Source: Candidatus Prevotella equi
Lineage (GTDB): Bacteria > Bacteroidota > Bacteroidia > Bacteroidales > Bacteroidaceae
Direction of reading: 5' to 3'
DNA: 44,723 nucleotides
Assembly: GCA_018065145.1 (NCBI GenBank)
Contig: JAGHTW010000082.1
Coordinates: 1-44,723, forward strand
This document shows, one piece after another, positions 7,818 through 16,495 of this stretch (positions are counted from its first letter, which is position 1; the number at the start of each line of letters is the position of its first letter). The notes beneath the pieces are model-generated. The model was given only the letters and a program-made list of their open reading frames with translations, ran no database searches and was not told the DNA's origin. The position numbers and the translations under genes were made by a program.

Positions 7818-9419
7818 ATGAAAAGACTCTTATTCCTTATATTATTCGCACTGATGGTTGTCGTATCGCCAGCACAGACAAAGCGTACTACAACGACTAA
7901 GGCTCGAACCACCACAACAAAGAAAACTGTCACAACGGCGAAGAAGCCCACTGTGACAGCGAAAGGTCGTGCCACTACGTCAAAGGCGGCGCCGGCAAAG
8001 AATTCTATCAGTGGACTGCGTAACGAACAAGCAAGGATAAAGCAGAATATAAAGAAACAAGAGCAGGCGCTGCGTGCAAACAAGGCGCAGGTGACTCAGA
8101 AACTGAAGGACTTGGAACGCATAAGTGTTGATATGTCACGACGCCAGAAGTCTATTGATTCCATCAACAATGATATTCACATACTGGATAATAATATCGG
8201 TATGCTGTCGTCGCAACTGGATAACCTTACAGCCCAGCTCAACGAGCGCAAGGCAAGTTACGTGAAGTCCATGAGATATATGGCGCGACAGCGTGGCATT
8301 CAGAATCAGTTGATGTTCATATTCTCTGCGAAAGACTTGACGCAGACGTACCGCCGCATGCGTTTCGTTAGGCAGTATGCTGCTTATCAGCGTACACAGG
8401 GTAAGGCAGTACAGGAGAAGCAGAAGCAGGTGGAAAGTAAGCGTAGTCAGTTGCATGCAGTAAGAGGAGAGAAGTCAACGCTCCTTACCAAGGGACATCG
8501 TGAACAGCAGGCGCTGATAGCACAGAAGGATGAGCAGCAGAAGATTGTCAGTTCGCTGAAGAATCAGCAGAAGACCATTCAGGCCGTTATCGATGATCAG
8601 AAGAAAAAAGATGCTGCCCTCAATGCGCAGATTGATAAACTCGTTGCCGAGGAAGTGGAGAGAGCTCGTCAGCGAGCTATTGCAGAGGCAAAGCGTAAGG
8701 CTGAACAGGAAGCTGCCGCTAAGCGTAAGGCAGAGGAACTGGCACGTAAGAAGGCAGAGGCAGAGGCTCGTGCCCGTGAGAATGCAAGACGCATAGCAGA
8801 GGCAAAGGCTGCTGAGGAGAAAGCGAAGGCAGAGGCTCGTGCAAAGGCTAATGACGAGAAGGCTCGTGCCCGTGCAGAACAATTGGCACGCGAGGCAGAA
8901 GCAGCGCGTGTGGCAGCAGAGAGAAAGGCTGAGGCTGATAAGGTAAGGGCAGACAAGGCGGTTGCTGAAGCAAAGAAGGCAAACGACGATGCTGTGATGC
9001 TCAGTAGTGCAGACCGTATCATCAGTGGTGGCTTTGAGGCAAATAAAGGTCGCCTGCCATCACCGGTTGCTGGTGGTCGCGTAGTGAGTCACTTCGGACA
9101 GCATGGTGTGGAAGGTGCGCCTGGCGTAGTATTGGATAATAAAGGTATCAATATACAGGGCGCCTCTGGTGCTGCTGCGCGAGCAATATACGATGGTGAG
9201 GTGAGTGCTGTGTTTAATGTTCAGGGCTCCATGGGTGTCCTTGTACGACATGGCGCATACATCTCAGTGTATTGCAACCTGCGTTCTGTCAGTGTTTCTC
9301 GTGGACAAAAAGTAAGCGCCCGACAGACACTCGGTACTATCGGACGCGATAATATATTGCAGTTCCAGTTGCGCAGGGAAAGGGCGAAGCTTAACCCTGA
9401 GCAATGGTTAGCGAGGTAG
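7818..9419 (+). CDS. EnvC-like murein hydrolase activator with degenerate LytM/M23 domain
   Basis: The 533-residue protein has a signal peptide (cleavage near SPAQ, residue 19), a Thr/Lys-rich linker, a long coiled coil (about 60-270), an extreme Ala/Glu/Lys/Arg-rich helix (about 275-390), and a C-terminal LytM/M23 domain (about 410-533). The metal ligands of active M23 peptidases appear lost: the HxxxD site reads NKGIN, the HxH site reads YCNL and the terminal region reads LQFQL where active enzymes have LHFE. It should therefore activate amidases, as EnvC does for AmiA/AmiB in cell separation, rather than cut peptidoglycan itself. The last 29 bases overlap the convergent argE gene. Confidence 0.88.
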   Translation: MKRLLFLILFALMVVVSPAQTKRTTTTKARTTTTKKTVTTAKKPTVTAKGRATTSKAAPAKNSISGLRNEQARIKQNIKKQEQALRANKAQVTQKLKDLERISVDMSRRQKSIDSINNDIHILDNNIGMLSSQLDNLTAQLNERKASYVKSMRYMARQRGIQNQLMFIFSAKDLTQTYRRMRFVRQYAAYQRTQGKAVQEKQKQVESKRSQLHAVRGEKSTLLTKGHREQQALIAQKDEQQKIVSSLKNQQKTIQAVIDDQKKKDAALNAQIDKLVAEEVERARQRAIAEAKRKAEQEAAAKRKAEELARKKAEAEARARENARRIAEAKAAEEKAKAEARAKANDEKARARAEQLAREAEAARVAAERKAEADKVRADKAVAEAKKANDDAVMLSSADRIISGGFEANKGRLPSPVAGGRVVSHFGQHGVEGAPGVVLDNKGINIQGASGAAARAIYDGEVSAVFNVQGSMGVLVRHGAYISVYCNLRSVSVSRGQKVSARQTLGTIGRDNILQFQLRRERAKLNPEQWLAR

Positions 9420-10479
9420 TGATAAGAGTGATATACTTCTCTATTGCATCCCTAATCTCTGACAGGCATATAAACTCATCGGCGCTGTGTGAGCGGCTGC
9501 TTTCGCCTGGTCCTAACTTGAAGGAAGGGAAACGCATCAGTGCCTGATCGGAAAGGGTAGGGGAACCGAATGGTGTCATACCCATACTGATGCAACGCTG
9601 AATGAGCGGATGATCCTTTGATATAGAAGAAGAATGAAGATGAAAAGAGCGGGCTTTTAGTTCGCTCTTTAATTTTGTCTGTAGGAAAGCGAAGACATCT
9701 TCGTTGGTGTAATGCTCGTTGGTGCGTACGTCAATGATGAAACGGCATTCGTCAGGCACTACATTATGTTGCGTGCCGCTGTTTACAACGGTGCATTGCA
9801 TCTTCGTTGGTCCAAGTAACTCTGATACCTTTTCAAATTTATATTCGCGTATGAACATCAGGTCATCCAGTGCTTCGTATATAGCATTGACGCCTTCGTT
9901 GCGTGCAGCGTGTCCGCTCTTGCCGTGTGCCACGCCATCAATGACCATAAGTCCTCGCTCTGCTATGGCAGGCTGCATGCCCGTTGGTTCACCGACTATC
10001 GCTACATCTATCTTCGGGAGTAATGGCAATACGGCACGGATGCCACCAACTCCGCTCACCTCTTCTTCGCACGAAGCAAGGTAAATAAAGTTACATTTTT
10101 CGCCTTCGGCGCTTTCCTTTTGGAGATAGCGGAAAACCTGTAGCAGTGATACCAGACCACCGCCGCAGTCGTTGCTGCCCAGTCCATAGAGACGGTCACC
10201 CTCTATCGTTGGTGAAAAAGGATCACGCGTCCATGTGCTTACCGGCTTTACGGTATCAATATGTGCATTGAGAAGTATTGTAGGACGATGATTGTCCCAG
10301 TCTTCGGATAATATCCAGAGATTGTTACCCTCGCGGCATGGCGTGAAGCCATAATCAATCATCGCCTGTTGCATGATGTCGGCAGCGTTCTTCTCGTCGC
10401 GGCTCACGGATGGAGTAGCAATGAGTTTCGTCAGCAATTCAACAGCATCATTAACGTATTGTTCTATTTCTATATTCAT
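9391..10479 (-). CDS. argE: M20-family acylornithine/acylcitrulline deacetylase (ArgE-like)
   Basis: The 362-residue enzyme is an M20 dinuclear zinc amidohydrolase. It shows LNAHIDTVK (His and the catalytic Asp), GLGSNDCGGG (bridging Asp), the catalytic CEEEVSG, a later VGEPTG ligand and SHSADEF near the C-terminus, with a central dimerisation domain. Close relatives in Bacteroidetes act in arginine synthesis, some on N-succinylornithine or N-acetylcitrulline rather than N-acetylornithine, so the exact acyl substrate is uncertain. It is transcribed against the EnvC-like gene and overlaps its end by 29 bases. An AT-rich repeat lies in the 39-base gap to the TonB receptor gene. Confidence 0.85.
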   Translation of the reverse strand: MNIEIEQYVNDAVELLTKLIATPSVSRDEKNAADIMQQAMIDYGFTPCREGNNLWILSEDWDNHRPTILLNAHIDTVKPVSTWTRDPFSPTIEGDRLYGLGSNDCGGGLVSLLQVFRYLQKESAEGEKCNFIYLASCEEEVSGVGGIRAVLPLLPKIDVAIVGEPTGMQPAIAERGLMVIDGVAHGKSGHAARNEGVNAIYEALDDLMFIREYKFEKVSELLGPTKMQCTVVNSGTQHNVVPDECRFIIDVRTNEHYTNEDVFAFLQTKLKSELKARSFHLHSSSISKDHPLIQRCISMGMTPFGSPTLSDQALMRFPSFKLGPGESSRSHSADEFICLSEIRDAIEKYITLITTSLTIAQG

Positions 10480-10488
10480 GTCCTAAAT

Positions 10489-10516
10489 AATTATGCATTA
10501 TGAATTATGCATTATG
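10489..10516. repeat. AATTATGCATTATG tandem repeat
   Basis: Two copies of a 14-bp word fill the gap between argE and the TonB receptor gene. The reverse complement of the same word recurs at 40283-40315, so it belongs to a dispersed simple-repeat family. Confidence 0.6.
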
Positions 10517-10518
10517 CC

Positions 10519-12894
10519 TTAAAACTTAAACGCCACCTTTCCCATTATCTTCGTGCTCTGTGCAGGAAGCCATGACTGCAGTAGCGTACCGTAACGGAAC
10601 TTACTATTGAAGATGTTGTAAGCCTCCAGGAACAGCTGTACCTTCCAATATTCCCAGTTTACGCCTGCATTGACAATAGCCTGTGCTGGCGATACGATTT
10701 CAGTGTTTGCTGTTGTGCCAAGATAATTGTCATGCAACATAAACGCCTTGGTTTGGAAACGCATGTTGGCATGTACGTTGAAACAACCTACCTTTTCTGA
10801 CTTGTAGATGCGTTGGTTTGCGACAAGGTCAAGCACGAAGCGAGGATCATTGAGTGTTTCATGGGCATGAACGCCGTAGTCCCGTATCTTGACAGGATAT
10901 TTATAAGACATATTGAGCTGCACAAGAGTCTTCTCCGTATTGTATTCTGCTACTGCTTCCACACCAAGAATATCAATTGCTGCCGTAGTAAATGCGCCCG
11001 ACATATCGTTCTTCTTGATTCCTCCGTAGTTGAATATGCAAAGGTCATGCAGGCGATTGTAGTAAACGTTCAGTTCCGTCTTCAGGTGAATAGGCTTCCA
11101 CGTCTTGCTACCCGTCAACTGAAATGCATCGTTCTGCTGAGGTTTCATGTGCGTGCCGGCGCTATAAAGTGCTGACTGGTTAGCACGATAGAGGTACGGC
11201 GCATCCACAAATGAATGGGCATAGCTCAGTTTTATGTTGGAAGTCTGTGTAGGATTCCATATCAATGCAATACGCGGCGACACAGTATTGTACGTTTCAT
11301 CATAGCGATGCTTTGAATCGAAGCGCACACCACCGTTTAATATCAGCCTCTTAGTGATGTAGTTCTTCAGCTGCATATACGCTGATATGGTATGTTCCGT
11401 GTGCAGACCTATAATATCGTTGATGGTTGACACGTTCTTTCTTGCTGTTTCATCTTCAATAGGAATATTCTCTGCAAAGCTATATCCCTGCATCAATTTA
11501 CTCGATGTCAAAGAGAATATATCCGCCTGTGCTCCGAACAGCAGCGAACCATGTTGCGAACCTATTTTGTACTCGGTGCTCGCATTAACGTTAAGTCCCG
11601 CAGAGAGATCCTCCCAAGCTATTGATGTCCATATATTCTCAATATTCTCTGATAGATACTCCGCAAGCTCTGGTGTAGCGTCAAACAGTCCTGCCGCCAT
11701 CTCTGGTGTGATTCTGTCGCCTAATCCGTTGTACAAGCTATTGCGTTCCATACTTCCGTACAGCGATGCCGATAGCGTCCACTTATCCCATGAGTGGTTG
11801 AAGTCAACGTTGGCGTGTGTCATTGTGCGTGCTGAACCCGGTCCGCTGCCATCCATGCTGTCGTATTTATCGTAAGAATATGGTGTCAATGTTATTTGAG
11901 AATAGTAAGGGACTGGCTTCGCGTGTTGGTGAGAGATGCTCATGGAGATATCGCTCCATCGTGCTTTTATGCCCAAGTCATACGCTGGTTTCTCTCGGTA
12001 ACCTTCCAGGTAGTGTGTGAAGCCATTCTCTTCTATCTTCTCTCCTTTGCTGCTATATATGGAACCCCATGCCAGCAGTTCGCCATTCAGGTTTCCTTTG
12101 CCATATATCGCGTCAACTCCCCAAGAGTTATACGAACCATATCGTGCATTCACCTCACCGCCGTTTACCTCTTGTCCTTTCTTCGTGATGATGTTCACCA
12201 CGCCCATCAGCGCCACATTACCGTAGAGTGATGATGCCGGTCCGCGAAGCACCTCTATCTGTTTAATCTTCGTCAGGCTATTACGGAAGTCCGGTGCTTC
12301 ACCGTTTGTTGCTCCACTGTTAAGTCTGTGTCCGTCAATCATTATAAGGACGAACTCCTGAGTATTGGCGTATATTCCACGCATGGAAATGTTTGCCTCT
12401 ATATTGTCTATGCGTACCATTGAAGGAACGAACATACACAGCAAGTCACGCAGTGTCTGTGCTCCCGACATCTTTATCATTTCCTCTGTGATAACAGTTA
12501 CGGGTACTGGCGATTCTTCCAGTGTCTCCGCCTGTTGCGATGCCGTTGTGATAGTCACGCCTTGCATTTTGTCCTGCTCTATAAGGTCAATGAAGCGCTG
12601 TGGGTCGCCCAGTGCTGGCGCATAATATGGATCATACCTCAGCAGTGTTGTGGTATATTGACGTGCTCCTTCTATGTCACCCTGCTCCAGTCTGCACAAT
12701 GCCAGCAGTTTGTAGCTGCTTGACTTCAGCATTCCCTTTGCTTCCTTCACCATGCCGAGCGCCAGTTCCTCGCATTTTGAGAAATGACCATTCTGGTATT
12801 CTGCCAAAGCATCTGCATAGCGCTTCTGCAAATCCTGCGCAGAAACGCCTAAAGCCAGTATCGCAAAGACTATTATAGTAAGTAATCTCTTCAT
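10519..12894 (-). CDS. TonB-dependent outer-membrane receptor with N-terminal TPR-like domain
   Basis: The start is set at MKRLLTIIVFAILALGVSAQ (signal peptide), 26 codons inside the longest reading frame, giving 791 residues. Residues 21-115 form helical TPR-like units (YADALAEYQNGHFSKCEELA, then SYKLLALCRLEQGDIEGARQ) where many Bacteroidetes receptors have a carboxypeptidase-like domain. The plug follows (about 120-250; VPVTVITEEMIKMSGAQTLR, LRGPASSLYGNVALMGVVNI), then a 22-strand-type barrel ending in FKF, the usual outer-membrane terminal aromatic. It takes up an unknown ligand using TonB energy. It is not SusC-like in length and has no SusD neighbour. It is the last gene of the signalling operon, 25 bases after the histidine kinase, suggesting that it is regulated by or functionally tied to that system. 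Confidence 0.9.
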   Translation of the reverse strand: MKRLLTIIVFAILALGVSAQDLQKRYADALAEYQNGHFSKCEELALGMVKEAKGMLKSSSYKLLALCRLEQGDIEGARQYTTTLLRYDPYYAPALGDPQRFIDLIEQDKMQGVTITTASQQAETLEESPVPVTVITEEMIKMSGAQTLRDLLCMFVPSMVRIDNIEANISMRGIYANTQEFVLIMIDGHRLNSGATNGEAPDFRNSLTKIKQIEVLRGPASSLYGNVALMGVVNIITKKGQEVNGGEVNARYGSYNSWGVDAIYGKGNLNGELLAWGSIYSSKGEKIEENGFTHYLEGYREKPAYDLGIKARWSDISMSISHQHAKPVPYYSQITLTPYSYDKYDSMDGSGPGSARTMTHANVDFNHSWDKWTLSASLYGSMERNSLYNGLGDRITPEMAAGLFDATPELAEYLSENIENIWTSIAWEDLSAGLNVNASTEYKIGSQHGSLLFGAQADIFSLTSSKLMQGYSFAENIPIEDETARKNVSTINDIIGLHTEHTISAYMQLKNYITKRLILNGGVRFDSKHRYDETYNTVSPRIALIWNPTQTSNIKLSYAHSFVDAPYLYRANQSALYSAGTHMKPQQNDAFQLTGSKTWKPIHLKTELNVYYNRLHDLCIFNYGGIKKNDMSGAFTTAAIDILGVEAVAEYNTEKTLVQLNMSYKYPVKIRDYGVHAHETLNDPRFVLDLVANQRIYKSEKVGCFNVHANMRFQTKAFMLHDNYLGTTANTEIVSPAQAIVNAGVNWEYWKVQLFLEAYNIFNSKFRYGTLLQSWLPAQSTKIMGKVAFKF

Positions 12895-12919
12895 CTTCAA
12901 AGTTGTAATTTCCTCATTT

Positions 12920-13714
12920 CTAACAAGGAATCTTGAACGTAAATGTAGTGCCCTTACCCACCTGTGATTCAAATGAAATCTCTCCTCCGTGGTTCTTCAC
13001 TATTATGTCGTGCGTAATCTGCATACCCAGTCCTGTTCCTTCGCCCACAGGCTTTGTGGTGATGGTATCTTTGAACAGCACCTTCTGCACCTCTTCAGGT
13101 ATTCCAGTGCCATTGTCGGTGATGGAGATAGTCAGCATTCCATCAGCATAACGCACCTTCGCCTCTACACAAGGACTGTATTCGCTGCCTGCATCAGCCT
13201 CATTCTTCTGTCTTTGCTGTACTGCATAGCAAGCATTGTTCATCACGTTCACGATAGCACGCGACAAGTCCTGCGGTATAACCATCAGCTGTGGCATGCC
13301 CTCTTGATAGTCTTCGTTCACTGTGATGTTAAACGATTTATCGTTGGCACGCTTCGCATGATATGACAGCCACAGGTATTCGTGTACGAGCTTAGCAATG
13401 TCCGTAGGAAGCTTCTCGCCTTCCTTTCCGCGTGATATAAGCAGTATTCCCTGTATTATGCTTATGGCACGTTCTCCATGCTCGCGTATCTTCTCCATAT
13501 TCATGCTGAGGTCGTCAGCAATGTCCTTCAGGTCCTCTGCGTTATCGTCGCATATCTGCTCTGATATATCATCCACCACATCCTTCAATTCTCCCAACAG
13601 CTTCTCGGAAATCTTTGAGAAGTTGATGACGAAATTCAATGGATTCTGTATCTCATGTGCTATGCCCGCACTGAGGAATCCTAAGGTTTCCATCTTGCTC
13701 TTATGATCTTCCAT
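12920..13714 (-). CDS. Cytoplasmic histidine kinase without sensor domain
   Basis: The 264-residue protein is only a transmitter. The HisKA H-box GIAHEIQNPLNF places the phosphoacceptor at His20, and the HATPase has the N-box NNACYAV (about 155-161), the G1 box DNGTGIP and the G2 box GTGLGM. There is no membrane helix and almost nothing before the H-box, so any input must come through another protein. It starts three bases after the stop of the propeller protein, whose own H-box lacks His. A working pair of sensor and transmitter is a natural inference. It lies directly before the TonB receptor gene. Confidence 0.92.
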   Translation of the reverse strand: MEDHKSKMETLGFLSAGIAHEIQNPLNFVINFSKISEKLLGELKDVVDDISEQICDDNAEDLKDIADDLSMNMEKIREHGERAISIIQGILLISRGKEGEKLPTDIAKLVHEYLWLSYHAKRANDKSFNITVNEDYQEGMPQLMVIPQDLSRAIVNVMNNACYAVQQRQKNEADAGSEYSPCVEAKVRYADGMLTISITDNGTGIPEEVQKVLFKDTITTKPVGEGTGLGMQITHDIIVKNHGGEISFESQVGKGTTFTFKIPC

Positions 13715-13717
13715 CGC

Positions 13718-16495
13718 TTATAGATTAATGGTTATTTCAGTGTATTGGTCTTTTTCTGATTTTATTGATATCGTACCGTTGTGGTCTTGTATTATCTCTC
13801 TTGCGAGATACAGTCCCACACCTGCTGCTTCTCCCGTAGTCTTCGTGGTGAAGAATGGGTCGAACACCTTATCAATGATAGTGTCTTCTATGCCGATACC
13901 ATTATCAGTAACGTGTATGTCAACATGCTTTCCTGCAATACTTTTCAGCTTCATCTTTATCTCCGCACCATAAGGGCAGCGCTGATATTTCTTTGATACG
14001 GCATAGACAGAGTTTGTTATCAGTGCGAGCAGTGCATTATTGATAGAATCAGGATCCACCTCGTGCTGTATCTCTTCGTCCGGCAGTTCTGTTATTATGC
14101 TGATATTACACTTCGATATAGTCTCTTTATGATACTCTGAAGCCACGCTTGCCACCTGTTTTATCAGTGCCTTGATGTCCGTTGGTCTGATATTGCCGAT
14201 GTGCGTATTGAGCATTGCCTCCATAGCGCGCAGCGTCCTTGTCGTATTGACGCCATGTTCCTCAATCTTTCCAAGGTTCTGCGTCATCATGTCGAGTACG
14301 TCTTCGCAGTCATCATATATGTCTTCCGTCATGTTCTCCTTGTCATCCTCTATATCCTCCTGCAAGTCCTTCGCCAGTCCTCTTGTCAGTTTGGCAAAGT
14401 TGTTGATATAGTTTATCGGATTAAGGATGCGGTCTATGAGTCCCTGCGTCAGTTTACCTGCCGTAGCGGTACGTTCCATTCTTACGAGGTCTGCCTGAGT
14501 GCGCTGCAAGTCATCAAGTGCCGTTGACAGCTCTGCCGTCTTTTCACTCAGTTCTGCTGTACGTTCGCTAACTATCTTCTCCAGTTGCTCGTTATTGCGC
14601 TTCAGTTTCTTCTCCTTGTAGTTCATGTACAGCATTACTATGATGTACAGAATAAGCAGATAGAGAAGGATAGCCCACCACTGCAGGTATAGAGGTGCTC
14701 CCACTGTCACTGTCGCCCTTGCCATGTCGCTAAGGTTTCCGAGCATATCCATTGACTGCACCTCGAATACCATCTTTCCTGGTGCCATGTTGCTGAAATG
14801 AACATCTGTCTCAACGGACCATTTGGACCATTTGCCGCCGTTTATCCTGTGACGGTATTTTGCTGGTGAGAAGATGGAGTTGATGTCCGAAGAATAATGT
14901 ATCGTCACCTGTCGCATAGAGAAAGGTATCTCTATGTCGTCAACATTGGATACAGGCTTCATGGTGCCTACGGAATATCCGCCCCACAGCACAGAGTCGC
15001 CAGCCGTTGTTATCTCTCTGATGTACAACGGCTTCTTCTTTATCATCGCCTTGTCTGCCCTGTCAACGTGTGAAAGGTCGCAGTTGATAACTCCGAAGTC
15101 ACCGCCTACCCATAGCGAATTGCCGCTGGTGCAGTATATGGCGTTGAGAGTCATCTCTCCCAATGGCTTTATCCATTTCTTTATAAGTGCGCTGTTTACG
15201 TCATTTGACACCATTGAGATGGCTTTGCCTTCATAGTTTGTTGTCCATCTTCTTCCCATCTCATCGATGACGTCCAGCTTAGGCTCATTGACGTCTTCAC
15301 TGCTGCGTATGCATGCCTTACTATTTGTGGCATCAAGGTTCACAAGCCATACCTCACCGTAAATTGTCTCTGCTCTGAGCTTGCCTTTTTCAAATGACAG
15401 CTTTGTCACCTTTTCTATCTTTGCAAGTTTCGAGCGCTGACCATTTGGCGAAACTCTATATATAGCGTCCAGGTCACCAGTGTAGTAACCGCCCTTTCCG
15501 TCGTTGAGCACAGCCAGAGTGTTAGCGTCCGTTATTCTTTTTACCGCCTGTTTGGTGATGAGGAAGAGACCTTCCGATGTAGCTGCAACGAGAGCATCTT
15601 TTCCCTTCTTTATTATCTGCCAGCATGCAAAGCTGATGTTGCTTACCTTTGAAAGCTTTCCGTCATCTAAGGCGAACAATCCCTGCAGTGTACCTATGTA
15701 CAGTGCGTTGTTCAGCATACCGAGCGAATAGACATCGCCGAGCAGTCCCTGGTCTTCCGTTATGTGGGTGTATAGCGATGGCACTTCCATGGCAAAGATA
15801 CCATGTTCAGTAGCTGCCCACAGGGTACGGCGCTTGTTGTGCGTTATGAAGTTGATGGAATTGCTGCATAGACCATCTTCGTGGGTAATGGTCCTTGACT
15901 TCTTTCCGTCAAATATATTGACGCCACCGCTTTTTGGCATCGAAAGAACGTGATTGCCTATCTTGATGTTGAAGATAGAGTCGCTTGAAGACTGCATGAT
16001 AGTCTCCGCCTTAATCGTTCTCAGTGGCACCAGCTCCTTATCTCCTCTTACATAATAAGCCTTTCCGTCAATGGTGTGCACATAGACGCGTCGAGGTGTT
16101 ACCTTTATCATATCCACCTCGTTGAATGACGTTTTCTTCGTATCGTTTATTATGGTATGGAGTTGCAACCTGCCTATCTCGTCAGGCTCTACATAACCGA
16201 AGACTTTATATCCGCCCACCCATATTCTTCCGTTGTTTCCGCGTGCCAGTCGTGTCACGCGGCTGATGCCTGGCGTGTGAATCTTACGCCATGTGGAACC
16301 GTCATAGTAAAGCAGTCCTTCGAAGTTTGCCACGAAGACGGTGCCATGATCATCACATCCGATGTCATAGTTGCGGTTGTGTGCGTTATAGTTCTGCGGC
16401 GTAAAGTTACGGAAGAACGGTACGCCCTTGTTATCTGCCTTTGCTGTCAGTGCGAAAAGGAGAGCAATAAATATCGTTGTCATTATTTTCTTCAT
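13718..16495 (-). CDS. Two-component propeller sensor, histidine-kinase-like, lacking the phosphoacceptor His
   Basis: The 925-residue protein has a signal peptide (1-20), beta-propeller repeats of the Reg_prop kind (about 25-480), a Y_Y_Y-like domain (about 515-598), one membrane helix (604-624), a coiled-coil linker with repeated TAELSEKTAELS (about 636-675) and a transmitter. The H-box reads GLIDRILNPINYI: where the neighbouring kinase has His-Glu, this one has Asp688-Arg689. The ATP-binding domain looks intact (ITNSVYAV, DNGIGIED, GVGLYLA). It may therefore bind ATP but cannot autophosphorylate at the usual place. Unlike classical hybrid two-component systems it has no receiver or AraC domain. 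The ATG overlaps the stop of the WD40 gene by four bases, so translation is coupled. Confidence 0.9.
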   Translation of the reverse strand: MKKIMTTIFIALLFALTAKADNKGVPFFRNFTPQNYNAHNRNYDIGCDDHGTVFVANFEGLLYYDGSTWRKIHTPGISRVTRLARGNNGRIWVGGYKVFGYVEPDEIGRLQLHTIINDTKKTSFNEVDMIKVTPRRVYVHTIDGKAYYVRGDKELVPLRTIKAETIMQSSSDSIFNIKIGNHVLSMPKSGGVNIFDGKKSRTITHEDGLCSNSINFITHNKRRTLWAATEHGIFAMEVPSLYTHITEDQGLLGDVYSLGMLNNALYIGTLQGLFALDDGKLSKVSNISFACWQIIKKGKDALVAATSEGLFLITKQAVKRITDANTLAVLNDGKGGYYTGDLDAIYRVSPNGQRSKLAKIEKVTKLSFEKGKLRAETIYGEVWLVNLDATNSKACIRSSEDVNEPKLDVIDEMGRRWTTNYEGKAISMVSNDVNSALIKKWIKPLGEMTLNAIYCTSGNSLWVGGDFGVINCDLSHVDRADKAMIKKKPLYIREITTAGDSVLWGGYSVGTMKPVSNVDDIEIPFSMRQVTIHYSSDINSIFSPAKYRHRINGGKWSKWSVETDVHFSNMAPGKMVFEVQSMDMLGNLSDMARATVTVGAPLYLQWWAILLYLLILYIIVMLYMNYKEKKLKRNNEQLEKIVSERTAELSEKTAELSTALDDLQRTQADLVRMERTATAGKLTQGLIDRILNPINYINNFAKLTRGLAKDLQEDIEDDKENMTEDIYDDCEDVLDMMTQNLGKIEEHGVNTTRTLRAMEAMLNTHIGNIRPTDIKALIKQVASVASEYHKETISKCNISIITELPDEEIQHEVDPDSINNALLALITNSVYAVSKKYQRCPYGAEIKMKLKSIAGKHVDIHVTDNGIGIEDTIIDKVFDPFFTTKTTGEAAGVGLYLAREIIQDHNGTISIKSEKDQYTEITINL

